Shown piece by piece: positions 1 through 7,093 of a stretch of 25,791 nucleotides of DNA. The notes under the pieces are model-generated. The model searched no databases. It saw only the letters and a program-made list of their open reading frames with translations, and was not told the origin of the DNA. Source of the DNA: Sphingomonas sp. GTDB lineage: Bacteria; Pseudomonadota; Alphaproteobacteria; Sphingomonadales; Sphingomonadaceae. Every line of letters starts with the position of its first letter. Position 1 is the stretch's first letter. Where the stretch lies: positions 1-25,791 of the forward strand of contig QFPK01000029.1 in the NCBI GenBank assembly GCA_003248865.1, written 5' to 3'. A program made the translations under genes and the position numbers.

Positions 1-98
1 GTTGGGGCTTCATCTTCGTTCCTTCGTCACTACGACGAAGCCCCAACCCTCCTTAAATCACAACCTCAAATCTGTGCCATTGGTGCTGACGCGGAACA
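1..98. mobile_element. End of an unidentified insertion element
   Basis: This stretch is not continuous with the ParB-like reading frame to its right, which has in-frame stops at 54 and 87. It begins with an 11-bp perfect inverted repeat (GTTGGGGCTTC at 1-11, complement at 37-47), and a second, mutually exclusive hairpin can form from CTTCGTC (22-28) and GACGAAG (34-40). The likely element tip is the CA at 97-98, because coding-like sequence matching the downstream protein resumes at 99. I infer a terminator-bearing IS end. No transposase is inside the window and I cannot name the family. Confidence 0.4.
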
Positions 99-107
99 GT
101 CGACCTG

Positions 108-1448
108 ATGGTGGCGGAAAAACTGAACGAAGCCGCAGCCAGCGTGGGCGGCGAAGGCTGGAAGTGGGTGGAAGCCGCACCGGACTTTCCATATGGCCAC
201 CAATATGGCTTGCGGCATGTGCGCGGTGACCAGGTGCCAATGACGCCGGAAGAACAAGCCGAGCGTGACGCCTGTCAGGCGACTTTCGACGAACTGACCG
301 AGCAATATGCCGACTATGACGAACTGCCGGAGGAAATCGATGCCCAGCTTGGCGATCTGGAGCAGAAGCTGGACATGCTCGATGCGCGACCAATCCGGTT
401 TGAGCCGGATGACGTGGCGCGGGCTGGCGCATTCATCAGCATTGCGAACAACGGTGAGCTGAGAATCGAGCGCGGATACGTTCGGCCCGAAGATGAGTTG
501 CCTGTTGCTGACAGCGAAGAACTGCATGGCGCGGATGACACCACCACGTCCGGCGATGGCTATCAGCAATATCCCGGCGACGCGGAAACAGGCGACAATA
601 GTGCTGCCAGCGCTGACCATGCCGACGATGATGAAGACGGTCTTGCCCCGATGTTCGACCGGCTTGTGTCCGAACTGACGGCGCATCGCACGCTAGGGCT
701 GCGGCACATGCTGGGTGACCGTCCCGACATTGCGTTTCTGGCGGCGCTCCACGCACTGACCTTGCGCACCTTCTACCACTACGGGTCGGACAGTTGCATG
801 GAGCTGGAACTGAAGAGCGTGTCGTTTGGAACGCAAGCCCCGGGTCTGAACGACAGCGTGTCGGCCGAAGCCATCCGCACCAGGCATGAGGCCTGGGCAG
901 AAGCCCTGCCGAAGGAGACTGACGGACTGTGGGATGCCTTGCAGGCTTGGGATGGCGAGAGCCAGTCCGCGCTGTTTGCGCATGTCGTCAGTCAGTCGGT
1001 GAACGCGGTGCAGGAACCCTGGAACAGGCGCCCCCGCGCGCTGGCACATGCCGATCAGCTGGCGCAGTCGGTCGGGCTCGACATGGCAGCACTTGGATGG
1101 AAGCCGACGGTCGACGGCTTTTTCGGACGGGTGACCAAGGCCCGCATCCGGGAGGCTGTGACGGAGGCCAGGGGGACCGCGGCGGCTGATCGCATCGCGA
1201 ATCTGAAGAAGGGCGAGATGGCGGCCGAAGCGGAAACCCTGCTGGCACACAGCGGCTGGCTACCTTCCATTCTGCGGACACGGGGAATGACGGATGCTTC
1301 GGAGCATGCCGTGGAGGAGGTCAATGGCACGACCGAACCCGCCGGAGAGGAATCGGCGGCGAAGGACGGCGAACCGGCCATGGATGCGGATGAGGCAAGC
1401 GCCGAAGATATGGCGGACGAACTGCCCCACGCCCAGGCCGCCGAGTAA
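108..1448 (+). CDS. ParB-like partition protein, C-terminal part (5' truncated)
   Basis: The product (446 residues from the first ATG) resembles the C-terminal two-thirds of the long ParB/RepB/Spo0J-type proteins carried by alphaproteobacterial plasmids and integrative elements. It has no N-terminal ParB/sulfiredoxin-like nuclease domain. What remains is an acidic, helix-rich region, with acidic low-complexity stretches near residues 125-185 and 395-446. In-frame coding sequence extends left of the ATG to about 99 and then meets foreign DNA with stops, so the ATG at 108 is probably an internal methionine rather than a native start. No good ribosome binding site precedes it. An intrinsic terminator follows at 1467. 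I read this as a gene broken by an insertion; whether the fragment is translated is unknown. Confidence 0.6.
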   Translation: MVAEKLNEAAASVGGEGWKWVEAAPDFPYGHQYGLRHVRGDQVPMTPEEQAERDACQATFDELTEQYADYDELPEEIDAQLGDLEQKLDMLDARPIRFEPDDVARAGAFISIANNGELRIERGYVRPEDELPVADSEELHGADDTTTSGDGYQQYPGDAETGDNSAASADHADDDEDGLAPMFDRLVSELTAHRTLGLRHMLGDRPDIAFLAALHALTLRTFYHYGSDSCMELELKSVSFGTQAPGLNDSVSAEAIRTRHEAWAEALPKETDGLWDALQAWDGESQSALFAHVVSQSVNAVQEPWNRRPRALAHADQLAQSVGLDMAALGWKPTVDGFFGRVTKARIREAVTEARGTAAADRIANLKKGEMAAEAETLLAHSGWLPSILRTRGMTDASEHAVEEVNGTTEPAGEESAAKDGEPAMDADEASAEDMADELPHAQAAE

Positions 1449-1466
1449 CCTCTTCCTGACCGTGAT

Positions 1467-1495
1467 TGGCCCGCTGGCAACGGCGGGCCATTTTT
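1467..1495 (+). terminator. Intrinsic terminator after the ParB-like gene
   Basis: An 8-bp perfect stem (TGGCCCGC at 1467-1474 with GCGGGCCA at 1483-1490), an 8-nt loop and a run of five T form a classical rho-independent terminator 18 nt after the ParB-like stop codon. The GGAGG ribosome binding site of the next gene starts only 3 nt after the T-run, so the hairpin also lies in that gene's 5' leader. Confidence 0.8.
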
Positions 1496-1507
1496 CTGGA
1501 GGCGTAT

Positions 1508-2554
1508 ATGGCAATAGCCGCCAAAGACATTGCCCGCGAACTGGCGGACCGCGCGGAAGCGGTTTGCCGACAGTATCTCTCGAACGGTCGGCGCCAGGGC
1601 GGCTACTGGATGGTGGGAAATGTCCGCAACGATCCCGGGCGCTCCATGTTCGTGCGGCTGGCAAATGGACCCAACGGGCCGGCCGGCAAGTGGACCGACG
1701 CCGCCACGGGTGAGCATGGCGACTTGATAGATGTGATCCAGCAGGCGCGTGGCTTGCACGGGTTTATCGATGCGATGGCTGAAGCGCGGCGCTTCCTATC
1801 ATTGCCCGATACCATCCCGCAGGGTGGCTCGCGAAGGGCGAATGCCTCAAAAACCAAGGCTAGCACTTCAGATTCGCTACGCTCTGCTTTGCGCCTTTTT
1901 GCCATGGCACGACCGATCGAAGGTACGCTGGCAGCAACCTATCTGCGGGGACGTGGCATCGTCGCACACGCTCTACCCCGAACCCTGCGGTTCCACCCGG
2001 AATGCTATTATCGCCCAGACAGCAAAAATCCGACGGAACGATGGCCGGCTATGCTAGCAGCGGTCACCGACATTCGCGGCAACATCACCGGTATTCATCG
2101 CACATGGCTTCAGCGCGACGGCAGCGGCAAGGCGCCTGTCGCGACACCAAGGCGCGCCATGGGCCATCTTCTTGCCAATGGCGTGCGGTTCGGAGCAGCC
2201 GACGACATCATGGCGGTTGGCGAGGGCATTGAGACCATGCTGTCCATCCACACGGCGCTGCCGGACCTGCCGGTAACGGCGTGTCTGTCAGCAGCACATC
2301 TGGCAGCCTTTGATCCACCGGCAAGCATTCGCCGCCTATACATTGCCAATGACCGCGATGCCGCCGGCCTGCATGCCCGAGATCGCTTGGCGGCCCGCCT
2401 GGCAGGCAGGGCAGTCGAGATCATCTCGCTGTCGCCGCGCCGGCACGATTTCAACGACGACCTTTGCATGCTGGGACTGGCCGCAACCCGGCACGCATTG
2501 CAGGTGCAGCTTGCCGTCGAAGATGCCGAACGCCTGATTACCCACATCATCTGA
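1508..2554 (+). CDS. Toprim domain protein (plasmid/ICE DNA-metabolism type)
   Basis: A 348-residue protein. The C-terminal half carries a Toprim fold signature: GEGIET at residues 238-243 (acidic residue E239) and NDRD at 281-284, giving the D-x-D pair that binds divalent cations in primases and topoisomerases. The N-terminal part, with conserved-looking aromatic and glycine positions around residues 20-60, resembles the region before Toprim in plasmid primase-like proteins. There is no helicase domain. The ATG at 1508 is chosen over one 14 codons upstream because GGAGG (1498-1502) lies 5 nt before it and because the upstream ATG falls inside the terminator. It belongs to the transfer/replication backbone; a role in handling or priming incoming single-stranded DNA is inference. 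Confidence 0.82.
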   Translation: MAIAAKDIARELADRAEAVCRQYLSNGRRQGGYWMVGNVRNDPGRSMFVRLANGPNGPAGKWTDAATGEHGDLIDVIQQARGLHGFIDAMAEARRFLSLPDTIPQGGSRRANASKTKASTSDSLRSALRLFAMARPIEGTLAATYLRGRGIVAHALPRTLRFHPECYYRPDSKNPTERWPAMLAAVTDIRGNITGIHRTWLQRDGSGKAPVATPRRAMGHLLANGVRFGAADDIMAVGEGIETMLSIHTALPDLPVTACLSAAHLAAFDPPASIRRLYIANDRDAAGLHARDRLAARLAGRAVEIISLSPRRHDFNDDLCMLGLAATRHALQVQLAVEDAERLITHII

Positions 2555-2859
2555 CGACGCCGGAACCTCTGAATTGTTGCTGGTTCTGCCCATGGTGCAT
2601 CCACTTCCTTAGCCCCGCCCGGCCTTCTTCAGGGCGAGGGGCCGACAGCTGCCCCGGACCGGCAATGGCTGCGGCGGACTATTTTCCGGCGCGAGCCTAA
2701 GGGCCCGCTTTCCATCGCGAGCCAAAATAGCCCGCCTTCGCCATCCTCCGCTGCGCTCCGGCCCGGACGAAGGCGTCCGGGTGCAGGTCCGGGCCAGCTG
2801 CCGGCGATTCGCTCGCCACGAAGGCCGCGAGAGGCGCGGCCACGGAAAGGAGCGCCGCC
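2555..2859. other. Non-coding gap with structured leader
   Basis: No credible gene is visible in this stretch. Its right half is rich in inverted repeats just upstream of the next start: CCCGGACG/CGTCCGGG (2762-2781, loop AAGG), an alternative pairing GGCCCGGAC (2760-2768) with GTCCGGGCC (2787-2795), and GGCCGCG/CGCGGCC (2823-2841). The ribosome binding site of the DUF2493 gene follows directly. None of these hairpins has a T-tract. Confidence 0.5.
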
Positions 2860-3768
2860 ATGGACCATCTGCACGAACATCAACCCGACATCACGTCCAC
2901 CGCCCATGTGCTGGAGGAGCTGCAACTGTTCGGCTACCGCCCATTCTCCGACGAACCTGATCCAAGGCCATTGCCCGAAGGCAACCGCGTCGCGGGTGCC
3001 GTTTCCGACATCTTCGATGCACTGGTGGCAACGCTCGAAGACACCCGGCTCGAACCCGATCTGGAGGGCCTGCTATGGTCCATCGTCAACCTGTTCCACC
3101 GGGCCGCCGACCGCATCGAACGCGAACTCGACGACAATGAACAGGCGCAGCGCCAGAGCCAGCGCGACCAGGACGGCAGCGAGATTCGCTCCGTTGAGCT
3201 GGAACGGCTGCTGGCCGAAGGCCAGACGATGCTGGAACGACGCGACGCGTTCGAGCTGATGCGTGACCAGGCCGCCGACCAGTATGAACGCCACTCGGGA
3301 TCTCACTGGCGTCCGCGCAACGGCTCCATGGTCAACCACCGCAATCTGACATCGGCCGTCATCGACAGCCGCGACTTCCTGATGGCCCGCCAGCGTGCCA
3401 AATCGCAAATCCTGCTGCCGGAAGGCCCGAAGGTGGCGTTCTCCGGTGGCGACAGCGACGACCACATCGCCATCTGGGCACGCCTCGATCAGGCACACGC
3501 CAAGCATCCGGACATGGTGCTGATCCACGGTGGCAGCCCCAAAGGCGCCGAGAAGATCGTATCCCGCTGGGCAGACGCCCGGCACGTCCCTCAGGTCGCG
3601 TTCAAGCCGGACTGGTCAAAACATGCCAAGGCGGCTCCGTTCCGCCGCAACGACCAGATGCTGGAGGCCATGCCCATCGGGGTCATCATCTTCCCCGGCA
3701 CCGGCATCCAGGACAACCTGGCAGACAAGGCCCGCAAGCTGGGTATCCCGGTCTGGAGGGCGACATGA
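2860..3768 (+). CDS. DUF2493 (SLOG-superfamily) domain protein
   Basis: A 302-residue protein whose last ~110 residues (about 190-300) match the DUF2493/YspA-like SLOG pattern: a beta strand and glycine-rich turn (VAFSGGDS), then a second one (LIHGGSPKGAEKIVSRWA), and a C-terminal strand ending in FPGTGI. SLOG domains bind nucleotides or related ligands. The N-terminal ~180 residues are helical and charged and have no motif I recognise. A purine-rich ribosome binding site (AAGGAG) lies upstream of the ATG. The stop codon overlaps the next ATG (ATGA), implying translational coupling. Genes of this type recur in alphaproteobacterial conjugative elements; the biochemical role is not known. Confidence 0.8.
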   Translation: MDHLHEHQPDITSTAHVLEELQLFGYRPFSDEPDPRPLPEGNRVAGAVSDIFDALVATLEDTRLEPDLEGLLWSIVNLFHRAADRIERELDDNEQAQRQSQRDQDGSEIRSVELERLLAEGQTMLERRDAFELMRDQAADQYERHSGSHWRPRNGSMVNHRNLTSAVIDSRDFLMARQRAKSQILLPEGPKVAFSGGDSDDHIAIWARLDQAHAKHPDMVLIHGGSPKGAEKIVSRWADARHVPQVAFKPDWSKHAKAAPFRRNDQMLEAMPIGVIIFPGTGIQDNLADKARKLGIPVWRAT

Positions 3769-3857
3769 GCGCCCCTAACTGCTATGCTGGCGACCGCGCC
3801 TGGGTGGAGGTGGATGGCGCGATCGTTGGCATTGTTCACCGGAGGCGCAAGCCATGA
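3765..3857 (+). CDS. 30-residue ORF coupled on both sides
   Basis: Its ATG overlaps the stop of the DUF2493 gene (ATGA at 3765-3768) and its stop overlaps the ATG of the membrane-protein gene (ATGA at 3854-3857). The peptide starts MSAPNCYAGDRAWVEVDGA and ends in a basic RRRKP tail. No signal peptide or membrane segment is visible. The double overlap argues for translation, at least as a coupling device. I do not recognise the sequence. It could equally be a spacer reading frame with no functional product. Confidence 0.45.
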   Translation: MSAPNCYAGDRAWVEVDGAIVGIVHRRRKP

Positions 3858-4294
3858 CCATCCTGCCCATCCTGTTGGCAATCACCGCCATCCTGATGCT
3901 GTGCTGGCTGCTGTTCACGCTGGCCATATATGCATTGCCGCTGTTCATGGGCGTGACGGCTGGCGTGTTTGCCTACCAAACTGGTGGTGGCTGGCCGGGT
4001 GCAATCCTCATCGGCGCACTAGCCGCGGCGGTTACGCTGGTCGCTGGCAACATGCTGTTCACGAGCGCCCGAAGCCCATTAGCCAGATTAGTGATCGCAC
4101 TTCTATTCGTCGCGCCGGCGGCAATTGCGGGCTATTTTGCAACCCATGGCATAGTGCGGCACACCGCTCCATCAGAAGGCTGGCAACTGGCGTTCTCCAT
4201 CATCGGTGCAGTCGCGGTGGGAAGCACCGCGTTTATTCGCGTCACGCAACTCTCCGCCGCCCGGCAAACCGGCGGGAATCCGCTACTCGGCTAA
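3854..4294 (+). CDS. Small four-helix membrane protein, unknown function
   Basis: A 146-residue protein with about four hydrophobic segments (roughly residues 5-27, 28-66 as a helical hairpin, 78-100 and 113-130) separated by short polar loops. No charged catalytic motif or cysteine pattern stands out. GGAGG at 3841-3845 gives a ribosome binding site, and the ATG overlaps the stop of the 30-codon ORF before it. It is in the same run as the DUF2493 and DUF736 genes and probably belongs to the mobile-element backbone. I cannot assign a function. Confidence 0.65.
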   Translation: MTILPILLAITAILMLCWLLFTLAIYALPLFMGVTAGVFAYQTGGGWPGAILIGALAAAVTLVAGNMLFTSARSPLARLVIALLFVAPAAIAGYFATHGIVRHTAPSEGWQLAFSIIGAVAVGSTAFIRVTQLSAARQTGGNPLLG

Positions 4295-4851
4295 CATGCC
4301 GGTTCAGGCGATGTTCGGACAGAGATTGGCAATGGCCTCGTCATCGGTCGTCAATCCGGTCTGAAAGCACTGTTTGAAGCGGGTCAGCGGAACATGCCCG
4401 ACATACGCGAAATCTTTGGAACTTGGTCCTCCGAGCCAACATGACGGGCTGCCCAAAAGCCATGCCAGGGAAATTCACCGGGCAGAAGCGCAACTCGGCA
4501 CGATCCACATCTTGTCGGAGCACGGGGCTTCATTTCTGGGATAATCTCTGACACCGGACAATGAAGGCACCGGGTGGCCTGCGTTCAACCTGTCATTCCC
4601 CGCCCACTCCATACAGCCTCTCTCAGGGCGTGATCTGGCCGAATACCGGCTTCGCCTCGCCTGCCTAAGGCGCAACAGCTCCGTCACGACTTTCTTCCCC
4701 TGCCGCCTCCGCCGTCATTCCTCGCGGAATCAAGAAACTCCCTCCTGCGCTGTCCAGGCCCTGCGGGTGCGCCGGCAGGCGTCTCCGACCGGACGATACG
4801 CCATCGAGGCCGCAATGGTGCGGGCTCGAGGGAAAAGACAGGAACCTTATC
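4295..4851. other. Gap without a supported gene
   Basis: No complete gene is visible in this 557-bp stretch. Immediately after the membrane-protein stop the same frame stays open for a further 49 codons (to the stop at 4442-4444) and reads like protein, but it has no ATG before 4394 and no ribosome binding site. The remainder (about 4445-4850) has only short, frame-inconsistent reading frames. A weak inverted repeat ATTCC/GGAAT lies near 4720. This may be degraded sequence. Confidence 0.4.
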
Positions 4852-5175
4852 ATGGCCACCATCGGCACCTTCAAGAAGTCCGGCGAAGAGTTCACCGGCG
4901 AAATCGTCACCCTCAGCGTTCAGGCCAAAGGCGTGCGGATCGTTCCAGACACCCGCGCCACCGGCGAAAACGCCCCCAGCCACCGGGTTCTGGTGGGCCG
5001 CGCCGAAATCGGCGCCGCATGGTCAAAGCGCTCCAACGAGGGCCGCGACTATCTCGGCCTGAAGCTCGACGACCCCAGCTTCACCAACCCCATCTACGCC
5101 AACCTCTTCGACGACGAAGAAGGCGAAACCTTCAGCCTCATCTGGTCTCGCCCAACCCGCCGCAACGGCGACTAG
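4852..5175 (+). CDS. DUF736 family protein
   Basis: A 107-residue protein that fits DUF736 end to end: the opening MATIGTFKKSGEEFTGEI, a central VPDTRATGENAPSHRVL segment, the GAAWSKRSNEGRDYLGLKLDDPSF stretch (given in parts: GAAWSKRSNEGR then DYLGLKLDDPSF) and the C-terminal SLIWSRP. The family is small, soluble and predicted to be beta-rich, and it is very common on alphaproteobacterial plasmids and integrative elements. Its function is unknown. The ATG is the only sensible start. A strong hairpin terminator follows 11 nt after the stop, closing the backbone segment. Confidence 0.93.
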   Translation: MATIGTFKKSGEEFTGEIVTLSVQAKGVRIVPDTRATGENAPSHRVLVGRAEIGAAWSKRSNEGRDYLGLKLDDPSFTNPIYANLFDDEEGETFSLIWSRPTRRNGD

Positions 5176-5186
5176 CCCGGATCAGC

Positions 5187-5221
5187 GTCCCCGCCCGGGT
5201 AACCGGGCGGGGACTTGCTTT
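5187..5221 (+). terminator. Strong hairpin terminator after DUF736 gene
   Basis: A perfect 12-bp GC-rich stem (GTCCCCGCCCGG at 5187-5198, complement at 5203-5214) is capped by GTAA, a GNRA-type tetraloop, and followed by a short T-rich stretch (TTGCTTT). The hairpin is very stable although the T-tract is interrupted. Confidence 0.75.
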
Positions 5222-5406
5222 ACAGACCCCTCAGACAGATTCGGCGGGCCGAAATTGGAATGATATGAAACGCGTCGGTCCAATCTTTCGATCAGCCGAG
5301 CGGAGATGGAAAGGCAGCATTGCACGTCAAAAGTACTCTGCCGGTGAGTGAGGTTCCCGCCCGATACGGGAAGCCTTCAAATTTGATGATCGTCTCGCGG
5401 GAGCAT

Positions 5407-5436
5407 TTGACCCTGTAGCGTCAAGTGATGCATGGT
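5407..5436 (+). promoter_or_regulatory. Probable cadR promoter with degenerate CadR site
   Basis: TTGACC (5407-5412) and CATGGT (5431-5436) are separated by 18 nt. The left half-site ACCCTGTAG is identical to that of the operator downstream of cadR, while the right half is degenerate (TCAAGTGAT). The shorter spacer and half-operator suit an autoregulated promoter that is less dependent on metal activation. This is an inference from the sequence. Confidence 0.5.
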
Positions 5437-5470
5437 TCGACCACATTGTAGCTGGCCAAATGGACACTTC

Positions 5471-5899
5471 ATGACCAACCTTCGCATCGGTGACCTTGCG
5501 CGATCGACCGGCACGACCGTGGAGACGATCCGCTATTATGAGCGCATCAGGCTCCTGGCAAAGCCTGGGAGGACCGAAGGGAATTATCGGACCTATGGCG
5601 CACGCGATTTGAAGCGTCTGAACTTCATTCGGCATGCCCGAGGCCTAGGGTTCGAGGTTTCTGAAATCCGTTCCCTGCTGGACCTCGCCGACCATCCTGA
5701 CCGGGACTGCGGCGAAGCGGACACAATCGCCACCGGCCATCTGAACGCGGTCGAGGACAAGATCGAGCAGCTTCAGCTGCTGCGCGCGGAACTCACGCGC
5801 ATGGTCGGCGCGTGCCGTGGTGGGCGCGCTGCCGACTGCCGCGTGCTGGAGGTGCTGGGAGACCACAGCCTGTGCGAGGCTGACCACAAGAGTGCTTGA
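5471..5899 (+). CDS. cadR: CadR/PbrR-type MerR-family metal regulator
   Basis: A 142-residue MerR-family activator. The winged helix-turn-helix (residues 4-72) shows RIGDLARSTG, VETIRYYERI and a GNYRTYG wing, followed by the dimerisation helix. C80 sits 35 residues before C115, the spacing of C79 and C114 in the divalent-ion sensors (ZntR, CadR and PbrR type), and further cysteines are C123 and C135. CueR-type Cu(I) sensors have Ser or Ala instead of the first Cys, so a Cd/Pb/Zn-type response is likely. The ATG at 5471 is chosen because the MerR domain begins there; a start 13 codons upstream would add an unrelated leader and lies within the promoter -10. The gene is co-directional with its likely target, whose operator overlaps the cadR stop codon. 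Confidence 0.88.
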   Translation: MTNLRIGDLARSTGTTVETIRYYERIRLLAKPGRTEGNYRTYGARDLKRLNFIRHARGLGFEVSEIRSLLDLADHPDRDCGEADTIATGHLNAVEDKIEQLQLLRAELTRMVGACRGGRAADCRVLEVLGDHSLCEADHKSA

Positions 5900-5926
5900 C
5901 CCTGTAGTGGCTACAGGGTGCATGGT
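5896..5926 (+). promoter_or_regulatory. MerR-type promoter/operator for the CDF gene
   Basis: TTGACC (-35, 5896-5901) and CATGGT (-10, 5921-5926) are separated by 19 nt, the lengthened spacer typical of MerR-activated promoters. Within it lies a perfect dyad: ACCCTGTAG (5899-5907), TGG, then CTACAGGGT (5911-5919). This is close to the known CadR/PbrR operator type. The -35 overlaps the cadR stop codon. Confidence 0.88.
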
Positions 5927-5955
5927 TGCCCCGGATACGAGTCGGAGAGCATGAC

Positions 5956-6597
5956 GTGGCAGGTTGCACGGATGGTTGCGGAACGGATGCGCGTACGGCG
6001 CCGGCGTCGCCGGCGTGGCGTCGCGCGCTGTGGATCGCGCTGGCCGTCAATGCCGGCATGTTCATGATCGAGCTGATCGGCGGGCACATGGCGGGATCCG
6101 TGGCTCTGAAGGCCGATGCGCTCGATTTCCTGGGGGACGCGGCCAACTATGCGATTGCGCTTCTGGTCGCGGGCATGGCGCTGGTCTGGCGGGCGCGCGC
6201 TGCGCTGCTGAAAGGCCTGGTGCTGATCAGCTTCGGCGGGTGGGTCGCGTTCACGGCCATCGAGCGGGCGCTGGAAGGCGCGCCGCCGCAGGCGTTCGCG
6301 ATGGGCGCGATCGGCGTGCTCGCGCTGGCCGCCAATGTCGGCGTTGCGCTGATGCTCTACCGCTTCCGGGAGGGCGACGCGAACATGCGGTCGGTGTGGA
6401 TCTGCTCGCGCAACGACGCCATCGGCAATGTCGCCGTGGTGGCCGCAGCCGTTGGTGTCTTCGGCACCGGCAGCTTTTGGCCCGACATTATCGTGGCCGG
6501 CATCCTGGCCGCGCTCGGCCTGTGGGGCGGAACCCAGATCGTGAAGCAGGCGCTGGGCGAGCTGGCGCTGCCAGACGAACGGTTGCGCCGGGCATGA
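5956..6597 (+). CDS. Short CDF-type cation transporter
   Basis: A 213-residue membrane protein of the cation diffusion facilitator superfamily, expected to export divalent metal from the cytoplasm by proton antiport. About six hydrophobic segments are visible. TM2 carries D57-x3-D61 (LDFLGDAAN), and TM5 has C150-x3-D154 where classical members have His/Asp-x3-Asp. The usual cytoplasmic C-terminal domain is absent. The N-terminus has a CTDGC cysteine motif. GTG at 5956 is preferred: GGAGAG (5943-5948) lies 7 nt upstream, whereas the alternative TTG at 5926 coincides with the predicted -10 and would precede the transcript start. It is controlled by the CadR operator at 5896 and coupled to the next gene by ATGA overlap. 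Substrate Cd, Zn or Pb is inferred from cadR. Confidence 0.85.
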   Translation: MAGCTDGCGTDARTAPASPAWRRALWIALAVNAGMFMIELIGGHMAGSVALKADALDFLGDAANYAIALLVAGMALVWRARAALLKGLVLISFGGWVAFTAIERALEGAPPQAFAMGAIGVLALAANVGVALMLYRFREGDANMRSVWICSRNDAIGNVAVVAAAVGVFGTGSFWPDIIVAGILAALGLWGGTQIVKQALGELALPDERLRRA

Positions 6598-7058
6598 CCA
6601 CGACCGCCGGCATGATCGCGCCGCCTCCGCTTATCTATCTGGCGGGCGCAGCGGCCGGGCTGCTGGCCGACTGGCTTCTGCAGCTCGATCCGCTGCCGTT
6701 GCCAGGCATTGTCCGCTGGACGCTGTTCGCTGTCCTCGCGGTCGCCGGAGCCGCCGTCATCGCCGCGGCGCTCGGCCGGTTCGGGCAGGCAAAGACGCCC
6801 CCCGAGCCCTGGAAGCCGACGACGGCGCTTGCAACGGACGGCATCTACGCCCGCACCCGAAATCCCATGTACCTCGGCATGGCACTGCTGCTTATCGCTG
6901 TCGCGGTCGGGTTCGCAAGCCTGGGCACGCTGCTGATGACCCCGCTTGTAATCCTCGTCGTTGACCGCTTCGTCATCGCCCGCGAGGAACGCTACCTGAC
7001 CGGCCTGTTCAGCGCGCCATACTCGGACTACCGACGGCAGGTGCGCCGGTGGTTGTGA
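6594..7058 (+). CDS. Isoprenylcysteine/phospholipid methyltransferase-like membrane protein
   Basis: A 154-residue integral membrane protein with about four hydrophobic segments. The C-terminal half shows the ICMT/PEMT-like signature: a short loop GIYARTRNPMYLG, in which R-N-P-x-Y-x-G is the hallmark, then a hydrophobic segment, EERYL and a terminal Y-x-x-Y-R-R. Family members methylate isoprenylcysteine carboxylates or membrane lipids using S-adenosylmethionine. In bacteria, proteins like this often accompany metal-resistance transporters, but their substrate there is not established. The ATG at 6594 overlaps the CDF stop (ATGA), so it is the second gene of the CadR-controlled unit. Confidence 0.82.
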   Translation: MTTTAGMIAPPPLIYLAGAAAGLLADWLLQLDPLPLPGIVRWTLFAVLAVAGAAVIAAALGRFGQAKTPPEPWKPTTALATDGIYARTRNPMYLGMALLLIAVAVGFASLGTLLMTPLVILVVDRFVIAREERYLTGLFSAPYSDYRRQVRRWL

Positions 7059-7093
7059 GCACCCCGGCGTTGCCGAACCGACGGAGATCGGGC

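Noticed and set aside
5926..5955. TTG start ten codons upstream for the CDF gene
   Set aside because: It overlaps the predicted -10 element and would precede the transcript start, whereas GTG 5956 has a good ribosome binding site.
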